DNA of 64,000 nt, from positions 62,001-126,000 of the forward strand of contig NC_089243.1 of the NCBI RefSeq assembly GCF_000512585.2. Reading direction: 5' to 3'. This DNA is from Kwoniella bestiolae CBS 10118. Lineage: Eukaryota > Basidiomycota > Tremellomycetes > Tremellales > Cryptococcaceae. The first letter of the stretch is position 1, and each line of letters starts with the position of its first letter. Below are positions 46,399 to 57,568 of this stretch, piece by piece. The position numbers and the translations under genes are program-made. The notes beneath the pieces were generated by a model, which worked only from the letters and a program-made list of their open reading frames with translations, had not been told where the DNA came from and made no database searches.

Positions 46399-48893
46399 AT
46401 GTCAGCAATAATCATAACAACCACCCCATATCCTCGAACCCACTCCCACTCCCGCTCTCGTCCACCTCACTCTCGCGCTCAATCTCAAATCCAAACACCC
46501 ACAAACGAACAAACACCTCTACTCCTCCGTCCGCCCTCCCCTTCACCAAGTTGCTCTTCCTCCGTATCCTCCTACTCCTCCTCTTCCGAAACTCTCCTTC
46601 GATCACCTCCACTGAAAGATACAATAAGCACCGCGAGGTTCTGTATAGTCTGTGCGGGGATATGGTCGGCAAATTTCGTTTTTGCCTTTCAGTCTACTGC
46701 TATACCCACGCTGGCACCGGAGATTGGCAGTTGGTTCGAACATGCTGAGTTGGCGGCGTATTTGGGAAGTGGATTTACGTTGGCTAGTACGGCGGGTATG
46801 TGCCTCGCTTTTCCCTTCCGCTTCGGCTAAAGCATACTGTACTCGATAACAAATTTGTAGATGATTGACGAGCTGATGACCTGCTGTCATGATCATAGTG
46901 ATACCCCTCTATGGGGTGTTTATGGAGACGTTGGGCCGTACGTTCGCGATGATAACTGCCTGTGCCTTCTTTGGTGTGGGCACGGTTATGTGTGCAATGT
47001 CAAATAACATGTACACTTTAATCGGAGCTAGGATATTTGCTGGATTGGGAGGTGGGGGATTGTTGACTGTTTCAAGTGTGATCGTCACGGATCTGGTACC
47101 ATTGAGAGACAGGGGGTTTTATCAGGGTGAGCCTCGACTTCCTTTCTCAATCTTTCGTAGATATAGCTGGGTGACGGAAGAGCTTATACGATTGTGTTGT
47201 ACAATATAGGTTTGATGATGACCATCTTCGGCTCCGGATCGATGCTAGGCGGTCCCCTCGCAGGTTGGCTCACAGATAAATACGGATGGCACTGGTCCTT
47301 CTGGGTCCAACTTCCCATTATCCTCTTCTGCGCCATCATCGTATCGATCTTCCTCCCTACTCCACCTATCCCGCCGACCCACCAATCCTTACTCAAAGGC
47401 CTAGCCTCATTAGATTGGTTGGGGTCTTTCTTCCTCATCACGTCGGTTACCACTTTGTTATTGGGATTATCGTTCCATACCTCCTACCTCGAACCTTGGT
47501 CTGCGCCCATAGTGTGGGGAATGTTGCTCGCTTCGGTATTCGGTACGGGACTGTTCATCTATACGGAGACCAAGGTGAAGAGACCGGTCGTACCGCTAGA
47601 ACTGTTCAGGTCGAGCCATATCGCTGCGATCAATACTTGTGGATTCTTCTTGAGTGTGGGGAATCAAGCTTTTGTGAGTTGAGCTGACAAGCGCCAAAAT
47701 AAGCTAACATTAGCTGACTGATCCTTACGCTGCCTGATATACAGATGTACCAAATGTAAGTCAGCTATGAAGTCATGGTCCAGAACCGAGAACTCAGCAT
47801 AAAAGCTGACTTTCTTCGCAGACCTGTCTACTTCGCTGTCATCGTCAACACGTCCACTGCTCAGGCTGGTCTAATCATGTCGTTATGTGGTGGATTGGGT
47901 TTGGCAACTGGATCGATGGTAGCTGGACAGTGAGTATCTCACCCCTCTCATACCACAGTGACATACAGTAATGGTGCTGATTCCCATGACCCAGGTATAT
48001 ACGCTCAGGTCATTCATGGAAATACCTCGGTCCCATCGCACTCTTCCCACCCATCGTAGGCTCGATCGTAGCTGCCTCATGGGATCCAAGCTGGACATGG
48101 TGGAGCTACTATGCTACTGTCCTACCTTGCGTTCTGGGATATTCTACTTTCCTATGTGTGCAGTTGGGTGAGCTTTCCAAAGCAGGATTCTCCGAGACAG
48201 AGACAAGCTGACCCTTTGGACGGAATAGTTGCGCTCATATCGAGTGTGGACAGTAAGATTATGGTGAGCTAGCCATTCAGTATCCGGTACTACAACGCAG
48301 GTTCAGCTAATAGATGACTGAGCAGCCCAAAGCCACTGCTTTGATGTATACTACTCGAAGTCTCGGTGCGACGTTGGGAGTAAGTATTGGCGGGTCGGTC
48401 CAGCTTGGTGCACTTGCGAGTGACTTGAAGAAGCAGTTTAAGGGGATCGAAAATGGTAATGAGGTGGGTGGTCGCTACTCTACTTCTGTTTCACCATCAT
48501 ACGCCCTAGGCGGGAAACATGTACTTTCACACATCGAGACTGTATCTTGAATATCTTGAATACACGAATATTCCTCATGACACTGACGACTATCAATGAT
48601 ACCCCCCGCAGATAATCTCAGCAATCCTACACTCCAAATCCGCCATCCGTCTCTTACCCCCCTCCCTCAGGGAAATGGCACTAAAATCGTACAGCCACTC
48701 TCTATCTGTCGTATGGATCTTTGCAGCCATCATAGCTGGTATTACATTTATCAATTCGTTCTGGATCAAAAGTACGAAGGTACATGAGGATGATGAGGTC
48801 AAGCAAAGGGAAGAAGGGGTCGGAGGGGTCGTGGAAGGTGGGTTTGGGGAGGGGTTGGGGGAGGGGACGATTGAGGGTGAGACGAGGCGGTAA
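46399..48893 (+). CDS. MFS transporter, VBA/DHA2-like
   Basis: Major-facilitator transporter resembling fungal vacuolar basic-amino-acid permeases and drug-proton antiporters. Nine exons: 46399-46795, 46899-47126, 47210-47673, 47745-47755, 47822-47929, 47995-48167, 48229-48263, 48326-48463, 48612-48893, giving 611 aa. Motif C of antiporters is visible in GSGSMLGGPLAGWLTDKYGW, preceded by GARIFAGLGGGGLLTVSS and VPLRDRGFYQG. Thirteen or fourteen hydrophobic segments are likely. The N-terminal 60 residues are Ser/Pro/His-rich with EQTPLLL, a possible dileucine-type vacuolar sorting signal. Exon 4 is 11 nt. The C-terminal tail is Gly/Glu-rich. Substrate cannot be told from sequence alone. Confidence 0.85.
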
Positions 48894-49133
48894 ATGGTGA
48901 TGTGCACGAATATGGACGTTTTCTCGCTGTTTGTAGACATGATTATCGGGATTAGACATATGACTAGTATAATCGAGGATATGTATTCCATAGAGTCTAG
49001 AATAATTATTGTACTGCAGGGGACTGATACTTTACAAACCATAATCTAAGATACTTTACAGACTTCTCTATAACAGAATCGTCTTTTCGCCTTTCACAAG
49101 TCTCTCGATGATTGACATAAGACCTCGTATGAT

Positions 49134-51223
49134 CTACGAAAAGTCCTCTCCCTTCTCTAGTCGTCCCAGCACCTCACTACAAATCACCAATTCCTCCTCG
49201 CACATGGCACTCAACGTCCCCAGTACACCCGCCTTCTCCACATCTTCACTTCCACCTTGACTTACATCTTTGATCATCTTCGCCAACACCTTTTCTCGCC
49301 TCTTTGCTTCCTTGATCACCTTTTTGCATATCCCCTCAAGAGTGAGCAGAGTGGACGTCTCATTCTGCGGTGATACGTAGGTGACCAGCCCTTTCGAGAT
49401 ATTCGGTAATTTCGGTGAAGACGCTGGGAGGTGGATGAGACGGAGAGTCATGAGTAGTGAATGGGATGGGTGGGATGGTGAAGGTTGAGAATGGAGGGTG
49501 TTCCCGCTGTATTGAACAATTGGCATCAGCATCAATCCAAGTTGAGTGATCATCTGGTACATAATACAAAGACTCGAAGGGCAAGGGCGTGACAAGACCG
49601 ACGAAAGAAATGGGGACGTGATCCATTTCGCGGAAGGGGAAGAAGATCAACTCACCCCCAACATCCTATGTCCTCCAAGACCTGCTTCTTCTCCTCCCTA
49701 TCCTCTTGGTCTTGTTCTTTCCACAACTCATCGATATAAGAGGTTAAATCGACTTCACCGTACTTCATATCCAGCCAACTATCCTGCACACCATCCTGAT
49801 GATCCTCTCCATCCTTCTTCTTCTCCTCGTCAACCCCATTGACCCCATTGGCACTTTTGTCAGCCCTTTCTTTTGAATTCTCTGTCTTCTCAGTTGATTT
49901 GGCTACTGTCGTCGGTACCTCGCAGAAACCATATTCCGCAAATAACGTAGAGCTCGAATGACCCCCATATTCAAAAAACACTTCTTCGTTCTCCTCCAAT
50001 CCTCTATCCGGGCAGTTGAGCTGAAAATCTATCTTGTTAGGTAATAAGACTGCATTCTGCTTGATACTGCCTACTCCGTTCGATTGTCCATTAGTCTTGG
50101 AAGTGAGAGGTGGAGAAGGTAGAGGTCCAGTGCCATTTGAAGTAGTGGTGGTCATCGATGGTTTTCGTATACGTGATGAAGAGGGCGTGGGGAGCTGTCT
50201 GACTCTAGGCGTAATGATTGATTCGTTGGATGAATGGTTGATAAAATCCATGATGGGGACGAGGGTGTGGTTGTTCCGCTCCGATGGGCCGGGCAGACCG
50301 AGGGGGATGGAGATGGATCGGGTGTTCACTGCGCGTTGGTGTATCAGTATGAGGTGTGTGACGAGCTCAGAGCACTTACCGTTCAGCCATGCCCATAGGA
50401 TATCTTCCTTGCCTATCACCTCACTCAGTCGTTGCGACTTGAACGGTTCTTCCTCCTTTAACACTTCGAGTAAAACTTCGTAGTCCTTGTCGAACCTTTG
50501 CTTGACATCTTGTACTTTAAGCTTTGTCGATTGCGATATGCCCACATTGTACAAGTTATTCCACCATTCCCATCCTTCCGCTTCCCTCTCCTTCGGCTCA
50601 TTCGGTGAGAGAGAAGGCGGTATAGTCCAAGTGAGAGGATGCCACGGTCTAAATGATTTCGGCAAACTATCTATATACACCTGCCAGTCGCTCTTGTACC
50701 TTTCCTTGGGGTCTCTTGTCAGAGCCAAGTGCAACGTAAGTAGCTGGGTGGTATCGAGTTTCCTGGGGGGGTTGGCTATACGAGGTTTTTTCGGTAGTGG
50801 TGCGGCTCGCGAGGATGTGGTTTGAGGGAATAGGTGGGAAGGGATGGATGAGGAAGGAAGGAGAGTGAGGGGATTGAGCATGGCTGATGCTGGAATGTGA
50901 AGGAGGGTGTCTCCTTTCTACATATACAAACAATACATGGTCAGGCCCCATCCCTTATAGGTTTTAGAGAGATTGAAAGTGTGGATCTACACCTACACTG
51001 AGTTTACGAGAGGCTATCATACCTCTTTCGAGACCTATGGACAGTCAGATGTCACTCATCAGCTATCTGTCCCCTCCATTCTTATTCTCTGACCCAGACA
51101 TGGCGTGATTCAGCTCTACTCACCCGGTACATCCCTCAAAGACAGGTTACTCTCAAACCGTGGGTGTTTCTCTTCCAACCATCTGATCAGGTTGTCTCTC
51201 GCTTCGAAATCACCTATGATCAT
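49134..51223 (-). CDS. SET-domain protein lysine methyltransferase (RKM/SETD type)
   Basis: Class-VII SET enzyme of the kind that methylates ribosomal or other non-histone proteins. Exons on the minus strand: 51223-51124, 51034-50997, 50917-50380, 50328-49656 and 49506-49134, giving 573 aa. The start of the SET domain is GLERGMIASRKLS then KGDTLLHIPASAMLNP, its second half has VPIMDFINHSSN (the conserved NHS turn, about residues 246-258) and EEVFFEYGGHSSSTLFAEYGF, where the catalytic Tyr is expected. A Ser/Thr/Gly-rich insertion sits between these two. The C-terminal helical part would be the substrate-binding domain. Substrate not predictable. Confidence 0.85.
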
Positions 51224-51665
51224 TTTGTGGATGGGGATCTTGACTCAGCTTCAAGCCTTGGAGAATATAGCCTCAGCCACTTGTGTCCTTATGCGCGACT
51301 GGGCATATCAGGAAATGGTAAACTACTCTCCAGTCGTGATCAGTACGAGTACGAGCATATTCGGCATGCAAGGGAGATTTCGAGTAAATAACGGTGTCGA
51401 TGTGGAGACCCCGCATTTTAGGATTGGACCGTGCCGTAACCTGATGTTGATGGAACATTTCGAAGATGCCAGAGTAAAGATATCTTTCCATCTCTTATCA
51501 ACATACACATATAGATCATTCTACATCATTCCATCATCGCCTTAACGAGATAACAACACAGCGAGATATCGGTATACATCCCGAATCAGGTCTAGAACAG
51601 CCCATTCTCAGGCTCCATATCCGACAACCACAAGGTAAAAATACAGATATCGAAGATCCATCAAC
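51224..51665. other. Divergent promoter, SET gene / phosducin-like gene
   Basis: About 0.44 kb between two divergent starts. An open frame running through 51105-51545 is the overlap of chance frames with the SET gene's first exon. No coding exon seen. Confidence 0.4.
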
Positions 51666-52922
51666 ATGGTCAACCCTAATGAAGATACCGAGTTGTGCGT
51701 ATTAGTCTGACTTTGTAGCTCCTCCAGACCATACGACGGTTGAGCATGTCTGAGTGCAAATATAATTTTAGGTGATATACATATGCTGAGCGTCGACAAT
51801 GAAATAGTAACGACGCCCTCCGAGCGCACGGTATCCTCCCCCCCAAACCACCTTCCCGCTCCCCCTCGCCCGATATACCTCATATAACGCACCAGGATGC
51901 CGTACGAGCTATAGCAGCAACAGCAGATACGGACCAGCTGGTGACTCTGCTGGAGAATGAGAATCTCGATTCAGACGATGAGAGGATGTTCGAGGATTAT
52001 AGGAGGAAACGAATGACGGAGATGAAGAAGCAGGAAAAACGGGGGAGGTTTGGAAGTATGGAGCCGCTCGCTAGGGAGGATTTCGTCAAGGAGGTCACGG
52101 AGGGGAGTAAACTCTCGCTGGACGGTGAGGTCCCGGAACCACAGGACGAGGATGAGGAAGAGGAGGGGAAGGGGAAGGGGGGTTTGAGGGGGACGGGGGT
52201 GGTGGTGTTTTTGTATAAGGATTCGTGAGTTTGCCTTTTCTGTGCCACTTGCATCTTTCCTGCAATGGAAGGTTTGTACTCTGTTGGCATTACGTTTTAT
52301 TATAATGTTGGTGAAAGAGTAGATAGGCTGATATAGTATATGGTATCCGTAGCGTCCCCCTCTCACAGCATCTTCGACCCCTTCTTCAGCAGCTCGCAGC
52401 TGCTCACCCATCTACCAAATTCCTTTCTATCCCTGCTGGTCTGTGCATACCGAATTACCCAGATAAGAACGTACCTACCTTGCTTATATATAGGAATGGG
52501 GAGATTTCTGGGAATGTGGTAGCTGGGATGGGTTTGAAGGGGATGAAGACGACAGTAAGGGGTGAGTTATACGTCTATACTGTTCACCATCGTTTCTACT
52601 GAGATTGGTCCTCCACCTTTATTCTTTACAGAATGTCGCAAATGACGCAAAGTAAAATCTCGCTAATCTGCCTCATTCGTATATAGACTTGGAAGGTTTA
52701 TTACTATATTACAAAGCCCTCGAAAAGCCCTCTCCAGCTTTATTACGCCAACAACGCGGAACCGATTCCGACCTAGATGATGATGATGATTTGGATGATC
52801 ATGTTGGTGCTGTCAATTCGAGGTCTACGAATATACGGAGTGGGGGTGTAGGAGTTGGCACGGGGAGGGGGAAGGTGGATAGTGGAGATGAGGAAGATGA
52901 TGATAGTGATTTCGATTTGTAA
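51666..52922 (+). CDS. PLP2: Phosducin-like protein, PLP2/PDCL3 type
   Basis: Co-chaperone of the CCT/TRiC chaperonin that helps fold actin and tubulin in the known family. Exons 51666-51694, 51808-52224, 52353-52561 and 52687-52922 give 296 aa. The N-terminus MVNPNEDTEF then NDALRAHGILPPKP is diagnostic. RRKRMTEMKKQEKRGRFGSM and REDFVKEVTEGS lead into a thioredoxin-like domain (GTGVVVFLYKDS, then AAHPSTKFLSIPAGLCIPNY, KNVPTLLIYRNGEISG). The C-terminal tail is acidic (DSGDEEDDDSDFDL), as in relatives. An insertion of E/G/K repeats interrupts the link to the thioredoxin fold. Confidence 0.9.
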
Positions 52923-53437
52923 ATTGTGGAAGGAGAGGTGTCTCTCTCGCTATTGGTCGCTATCTCCTACTGGCGATATAGACTGTGCATAGATCATTGG
53001 ACGGGCATATCTATCTACCCGTCGTTTGAATTATATGTATGCATTGTATACCTGGTAGATATATATACGTGACTCTGCCGTGGGAGAGAAGGGGTCTGAA
53101 ATGCCACGTCATCTTTCCCTTATCACCGGTTATTGCACCGTCGTATTCAGCCGGAATATCAACTGTCAACGTCCACATACACAGACGAATATCAATCATC
53201 CCATCCTCCCTCTCTCTTCTCCTCTTTCTCTCTTCCTTCTGCGCACCATACACTGCACTATCACATCGAGCTATCACCATATTCAACTACCTTTTCACTT
53301 CGATACCGAGACTCCTACCTCGTACTGCTCGGAACATATACCCCCATTGTCGCTCGACTGCAACTATAATTCCTAAACCCACTCCCCTCAATTCATTCCA
53401 ATATCCCCTCCCTTCTCTCCCTTCGGCCAAAAGCAGA
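52923..53437. other. Promoter and 5' region of FOX2
   Basis: About 0.5 kb between two plus-strand genes; C/T-rich just before the FOX2 ATG, as is usual for leaders here. No coding exon seen. Confidence 0.4.
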
Positions 53438-56400
53438 ATGGCTCAACAACCACAGACATCCCCTGGGGGACAGCTGGACTTCAAAGACTTGGTGGTACTC
53501 GTGACAGGAGCAGGAAGTGGGATCGGTAAAGTGTCAGATAGACTTCGTGCTCCCTCACATCGAGTCTGAAGCTGACTTTGCACCACGGTCCTTAATATAG
53601 CTACGCCAAGTTCTTTGCTTCGAGAGGCGCCAAAGTAGTCATCAACGATGTCTCCGACAAGTCTGCTCAGGCAGTAGCCGACGAGATCAAATCAGGTACG
53701 TTCAGCTTGCTGTCTGCAACGCTACCAATTAAGCTGATCGTATTACCTCGCCGTATAGCCGGGGGTACCGCATCAATCGCTCCTGGCTCAGTAGCAGATG
53801 GTCAACAAGTAGTAGATGCAGCTGTCAAAGCGTTCGGTACAGTCCATGTGCTTATCAATAACGCAGGTATACTTCGTAAGCTCCGATTCCCTCTGTCATC
53901 TCCTAGGGCAGATTATTCAGCTTACTCCCGATTTCTATAGGTGACAAAGCGTTCAAGAACATGTCCGAGCAAGACTGGGACTTGGTCACCCTCGTTCACT
54001 TGAAAGGTGCCTATGCATGTACCAAGGCTTGTTGGCCCTTGTTCAGACAACAGAAAGTCAGTTTCTCCATGGGATATTTGGGAATGATCCGGTAAACTGA
54101 TGATATGCTTTATCGCTCAGTTCGGCAGAGTCATCAATACTGCTTCTGCTGCGGGATTGTATGGGAATATGGGTCAATCGAATTATTCGGCTGCTAAGAG
54201 TGAGCTAGCTTACCCACTCCTGCTTGAAGATAGCCAGCTAACAGATTGTGGTGTCGTAGTGGGTCTCGTTGGATTTACTCGAACCCTTGCTAGAGAAGGT
54301 GCTAAATATAACATCAAGACCAATGTCATCGTCCCGGTAAGCTTAATCTATGATCGATAGAAGTACATCAGCTTATCGTGAGCCGTGCAGATGGCCGCGT
54401 CAGCGATGACCGAGACAATTCTCCCACCTGATATGCTCAAAGGATTGAAACCTGAATTCATTGCTCCAATGGTAGGAGTACTAACCGCTAAGAACGTGAG
54501 TTAAACAGATGGCTGTCGCGAACTTTGACAAGCATCAGCCATGCTGATGCAAACGACTCGATAGGGTCCTGATGTCAACGGAAGGATCTTCGAGCTGGGT
54601 GCTGGGTTCTTCTCCGAAGTGAGATGGGAAAGATCTAAAGGTGAGTATACACTTCCTGAACTGGTCACTGTGGTCTTCTGAACTGAGAAGTTGGTCTGTA
54701 CAGGTGCTATCTGGCGAACGGATGAAAGCTTCACTCCCTCTGCTGTGGCTGAGAAATGGTCGGAAGTTCAAGATTTTGATAATCCCGAACACCCTTTGAA
54801 CAGCGAAGATGGGGATATGATGGTATGCCGTCCGATCACAGTCATGATTTTGCAGCTGACCCCTTCCTTCAGGGTTGGGCCAAGACTGCGAAATCGCTTC
54901 CTCCTAGTAAGCAACTCTCGCCTCCTATCACTTTCAAGGACAAGACCGTCATCATCACCGGTGCTGGAGCTGGTCTGGGTAGAGATTACGCTTTGATGTT
55001 TGGTAAACTCGGTGCGAATGTGGTCATCAATGATGTTAGTAAAGCTGGCGCTGAAAAGGTAGTAGAGGAAGTGAAAGCTGGTATGTACAGCTCACATCTT
55101 CATGATATCTATTTCAAGCTGATAGATGGAATATAGTCGGGGGCAAAGCGGTCACTGCTGTTTGTTCTGCCGAAGATGGAGATGCGATTGTCAAAGCTGC
55201 TGTCGACGCTTTTGGTACTGTGCACGTACTCATTGCCAACGCTGGTATCCTGCGAGACAAGGCTTTCGTCAACATGGATGAGAAGATGTGGGACCAGGTG
55301 ATCCAAGTTCACCTCCGTGGGACTTTCAAGGTGAGCACTGTAGCTGGCAATAATGTGATAGAATGCGCTGACAGCTGTTAATTTCACAATTCAGTGCGCC
55401 AAAGCTGTTTGGCCCATCTTCCAAAAGCAGAAATACGGACGAATCATCACCACCGCTTCGCCTAATGGTATATACGGTACAGTCGGTCAGGCAAACTACT
55501 CCACCGCCAAGGCAGCCTTGATTGGTCTTGCACGAACACTCGCCATCGAAGGATCAAGATCAGGTATATTGGTCAACTGTATTGCCCCTCGAGCTGGTAC
55601 CGCCATGACTGCGACTGTATGGCCCAAAGAGTTCATGGAAGCTATGAAAGCTGAATATGTCGCTCCTGTTGTTGGATACCTATGTTCGGAAGCTTGTGAA
55701 GACACAGGTACTTTCTATGAGGTATTCGGTGGATACGCCGCTCAGATGAGATGGCAACGAACCTACGGTGTATCTTTCCCTAACGATAGAGAGTTGAAAC
55801 CTGAATCAATCGTTGCGAAGTGGAAGGAGATTACAACTTTCAATGATCGAGCTACCAATCCTTCATCCGGTCCCGAAGCACTACAACAAATCATGGCCAA
55901 TTTCTCTAATACCGCCTCAGCTGGTGATGAAGGAAGTTCAGGTGAAAGTAACGAAGATCCAGAAGATACCCCTGAAATCAAAGAGGCTAAGAAGAATTCA
56001 CCTGAACCTGAGGAATTCACTTATACAGAACGGGATGTCTTGCTCTACAACCTTGGTGTTGGTGCCAAGGCGGATGAGCTACAATGGACCTACGAGAATG
56101 CCGATGAGTTCCAGGTGAGTTTAGCTGGTTCGCCAAGGACTTCTCAGAGGTCATATCAGCTAATGGGAAATAATCATAGGCCTTACCTACCTTCGGTGTG
56201 ATCCCTCAATTCGGATCGTCCTCGTCGATGCCCATGGACTTTGTGCCGAATTTCAACCCCGCCAAGTTACTTCACGGCGAACAATACCTGAAGATCAACA
56301 AGCCATTCCCCACTTCTGGGACGGTCGTTAACGAGGTCAAACTACTTGAGGTGCTTGATAAGGGCAAGACCGCCGCTGTTACTGTACAGGTGCTCACGAA

Positions 56401-57195
56401 GGATAAAGGCAGTGGGGAGGCAATCTGCGAGAACCAAAGTACTGTTATTTTGAGAGGGAGTGGTGGATTTGGGGGAAAGAAGAATGGATCTGGTGGGTGA
56501 AATATCCTTCGTTCTCCTCCTCTCAGCTTTGAAGCTCGCTTGTTCATCGATAAACTGAATTCCCCGAGCTGATGATTGTATACAATGCAATAGACCGAGG
56601 ATCAGCTACTGCTCTCAATACTCCACCTAAACGACAACCTGACGCTGTGGTTGAGGAGAAGACTACGACCGAACAAGCTGCCATTTACAGGTTGTCGGGT
56701 GATTATAACCCGTTGCACATCGATCCCTCTTTCGCGAGCATGGGTGGATTCCCCAAACCCAGTGAGTAGTGTTCCATTGAGCGAATGGAATGAATGCTTT
56801 GCCATAACGAATTGATCTCGCTTTACGGTACCTGTCGCCTCTTTAGACTTGTAAGCTGATTGACTTTGTTGTGCCTTAGTCCTCCACGGTCTCTGTTCAA
56901 TGGGTATCTCAGGCAAACACGTCTTGAAGACATACGGACCATACAAAGACATCAAAGTCAGATTCGCAGGTACGGTCATCCCTGGTGAAACGTTGGTCAC
57001 AGAGATGTGGAAAGAGGGAAATAAGGTCATTTTTGGTAAGTCCGCTGTCCTTTTTGGAGATCTTCAAGAGACAATAGTAGCTGATGGAGCTGTATGTGGT
57101 GAACAGCCACCAAAGTCAAAGAGAGGAATGCTCCTGCTTTGAGTAATGCTGCTGTCACTCTTGTAGGTGGAGATAAGGTCAAAGCGAAATTGTAG
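53438..57195 (+). CDS. FOX2: Peroxisomal multifunctional enzyme, hydratase-dehydrogenase
   Basis: Second and third steps of peroxisomal fatty-acid beta-oxidation (2-enoyl-CoA hydratase 2 and (3R)-hydroxyacyl-CoA dehydrogenase). Sixteen exons: 53438-53532, 53601-53695, 53759-53875, 53941-54056, 54121-54199, 54260-54336, 54391-54495, 54565-54640, 54704-54822, 54873-55080, 55137-55330, 55395-56114, 56180-56492, 56594-56761, 56880-57035, 57107-57195, giving 908 aa, the normal size. Two SDR domains have catalytic Tyr-Lys pairs in GQSNYSAAK and GQANYSTAK. The hydratase domain has YRLSGDYNPLHIDP and GFPKPILHGLCSMG. It ends VKAKL, and AKL is a valid peroxisomal targeting signal type 1. The first and fourth introns seem to start GTCAG rather than GTRAG; the first junction is the least certain. 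Confidence 0.93.
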
Positions 57196-57568
57196 TTTGA
57201 GTCTGAGAGGGGTCGTTTCTAGCGTCTATTGGTTTGCGAGTCCGTTGTAGCTATGTTTTGTATCTCAGAAAATGAAGTATGAATATCCATCTATGCTATC
57301 CATGAAAGATGAACGAAATATGTGATTTCATACTGTATGGATATAGCAATTTACGAATGAAGTATTGATACATGTCGTCGTTCTTGAAAGCATCGTCAAA
57401 ATCTGTTGTATACCGACTATATATATATATACTATGCGGTCTCTCAACCTAGGGCATCACCCTCAGTATCAAGGTAAACTCATATTGTAAATTTGTACCA
57501 TCCTATATATCCCATCAAAGAGATGAAGATCCAATATCATCCTTCCCTAGTGATCACTATCGCCGGAA
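57196..57568. other. Convergent 3' regions
   Basis: About 0.37 kb between the FOX2 stop and the mannosidase stop. AT-rich with a TATATATATATA run at about 57418-57430; nothing coding. Confidence 0.45.
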
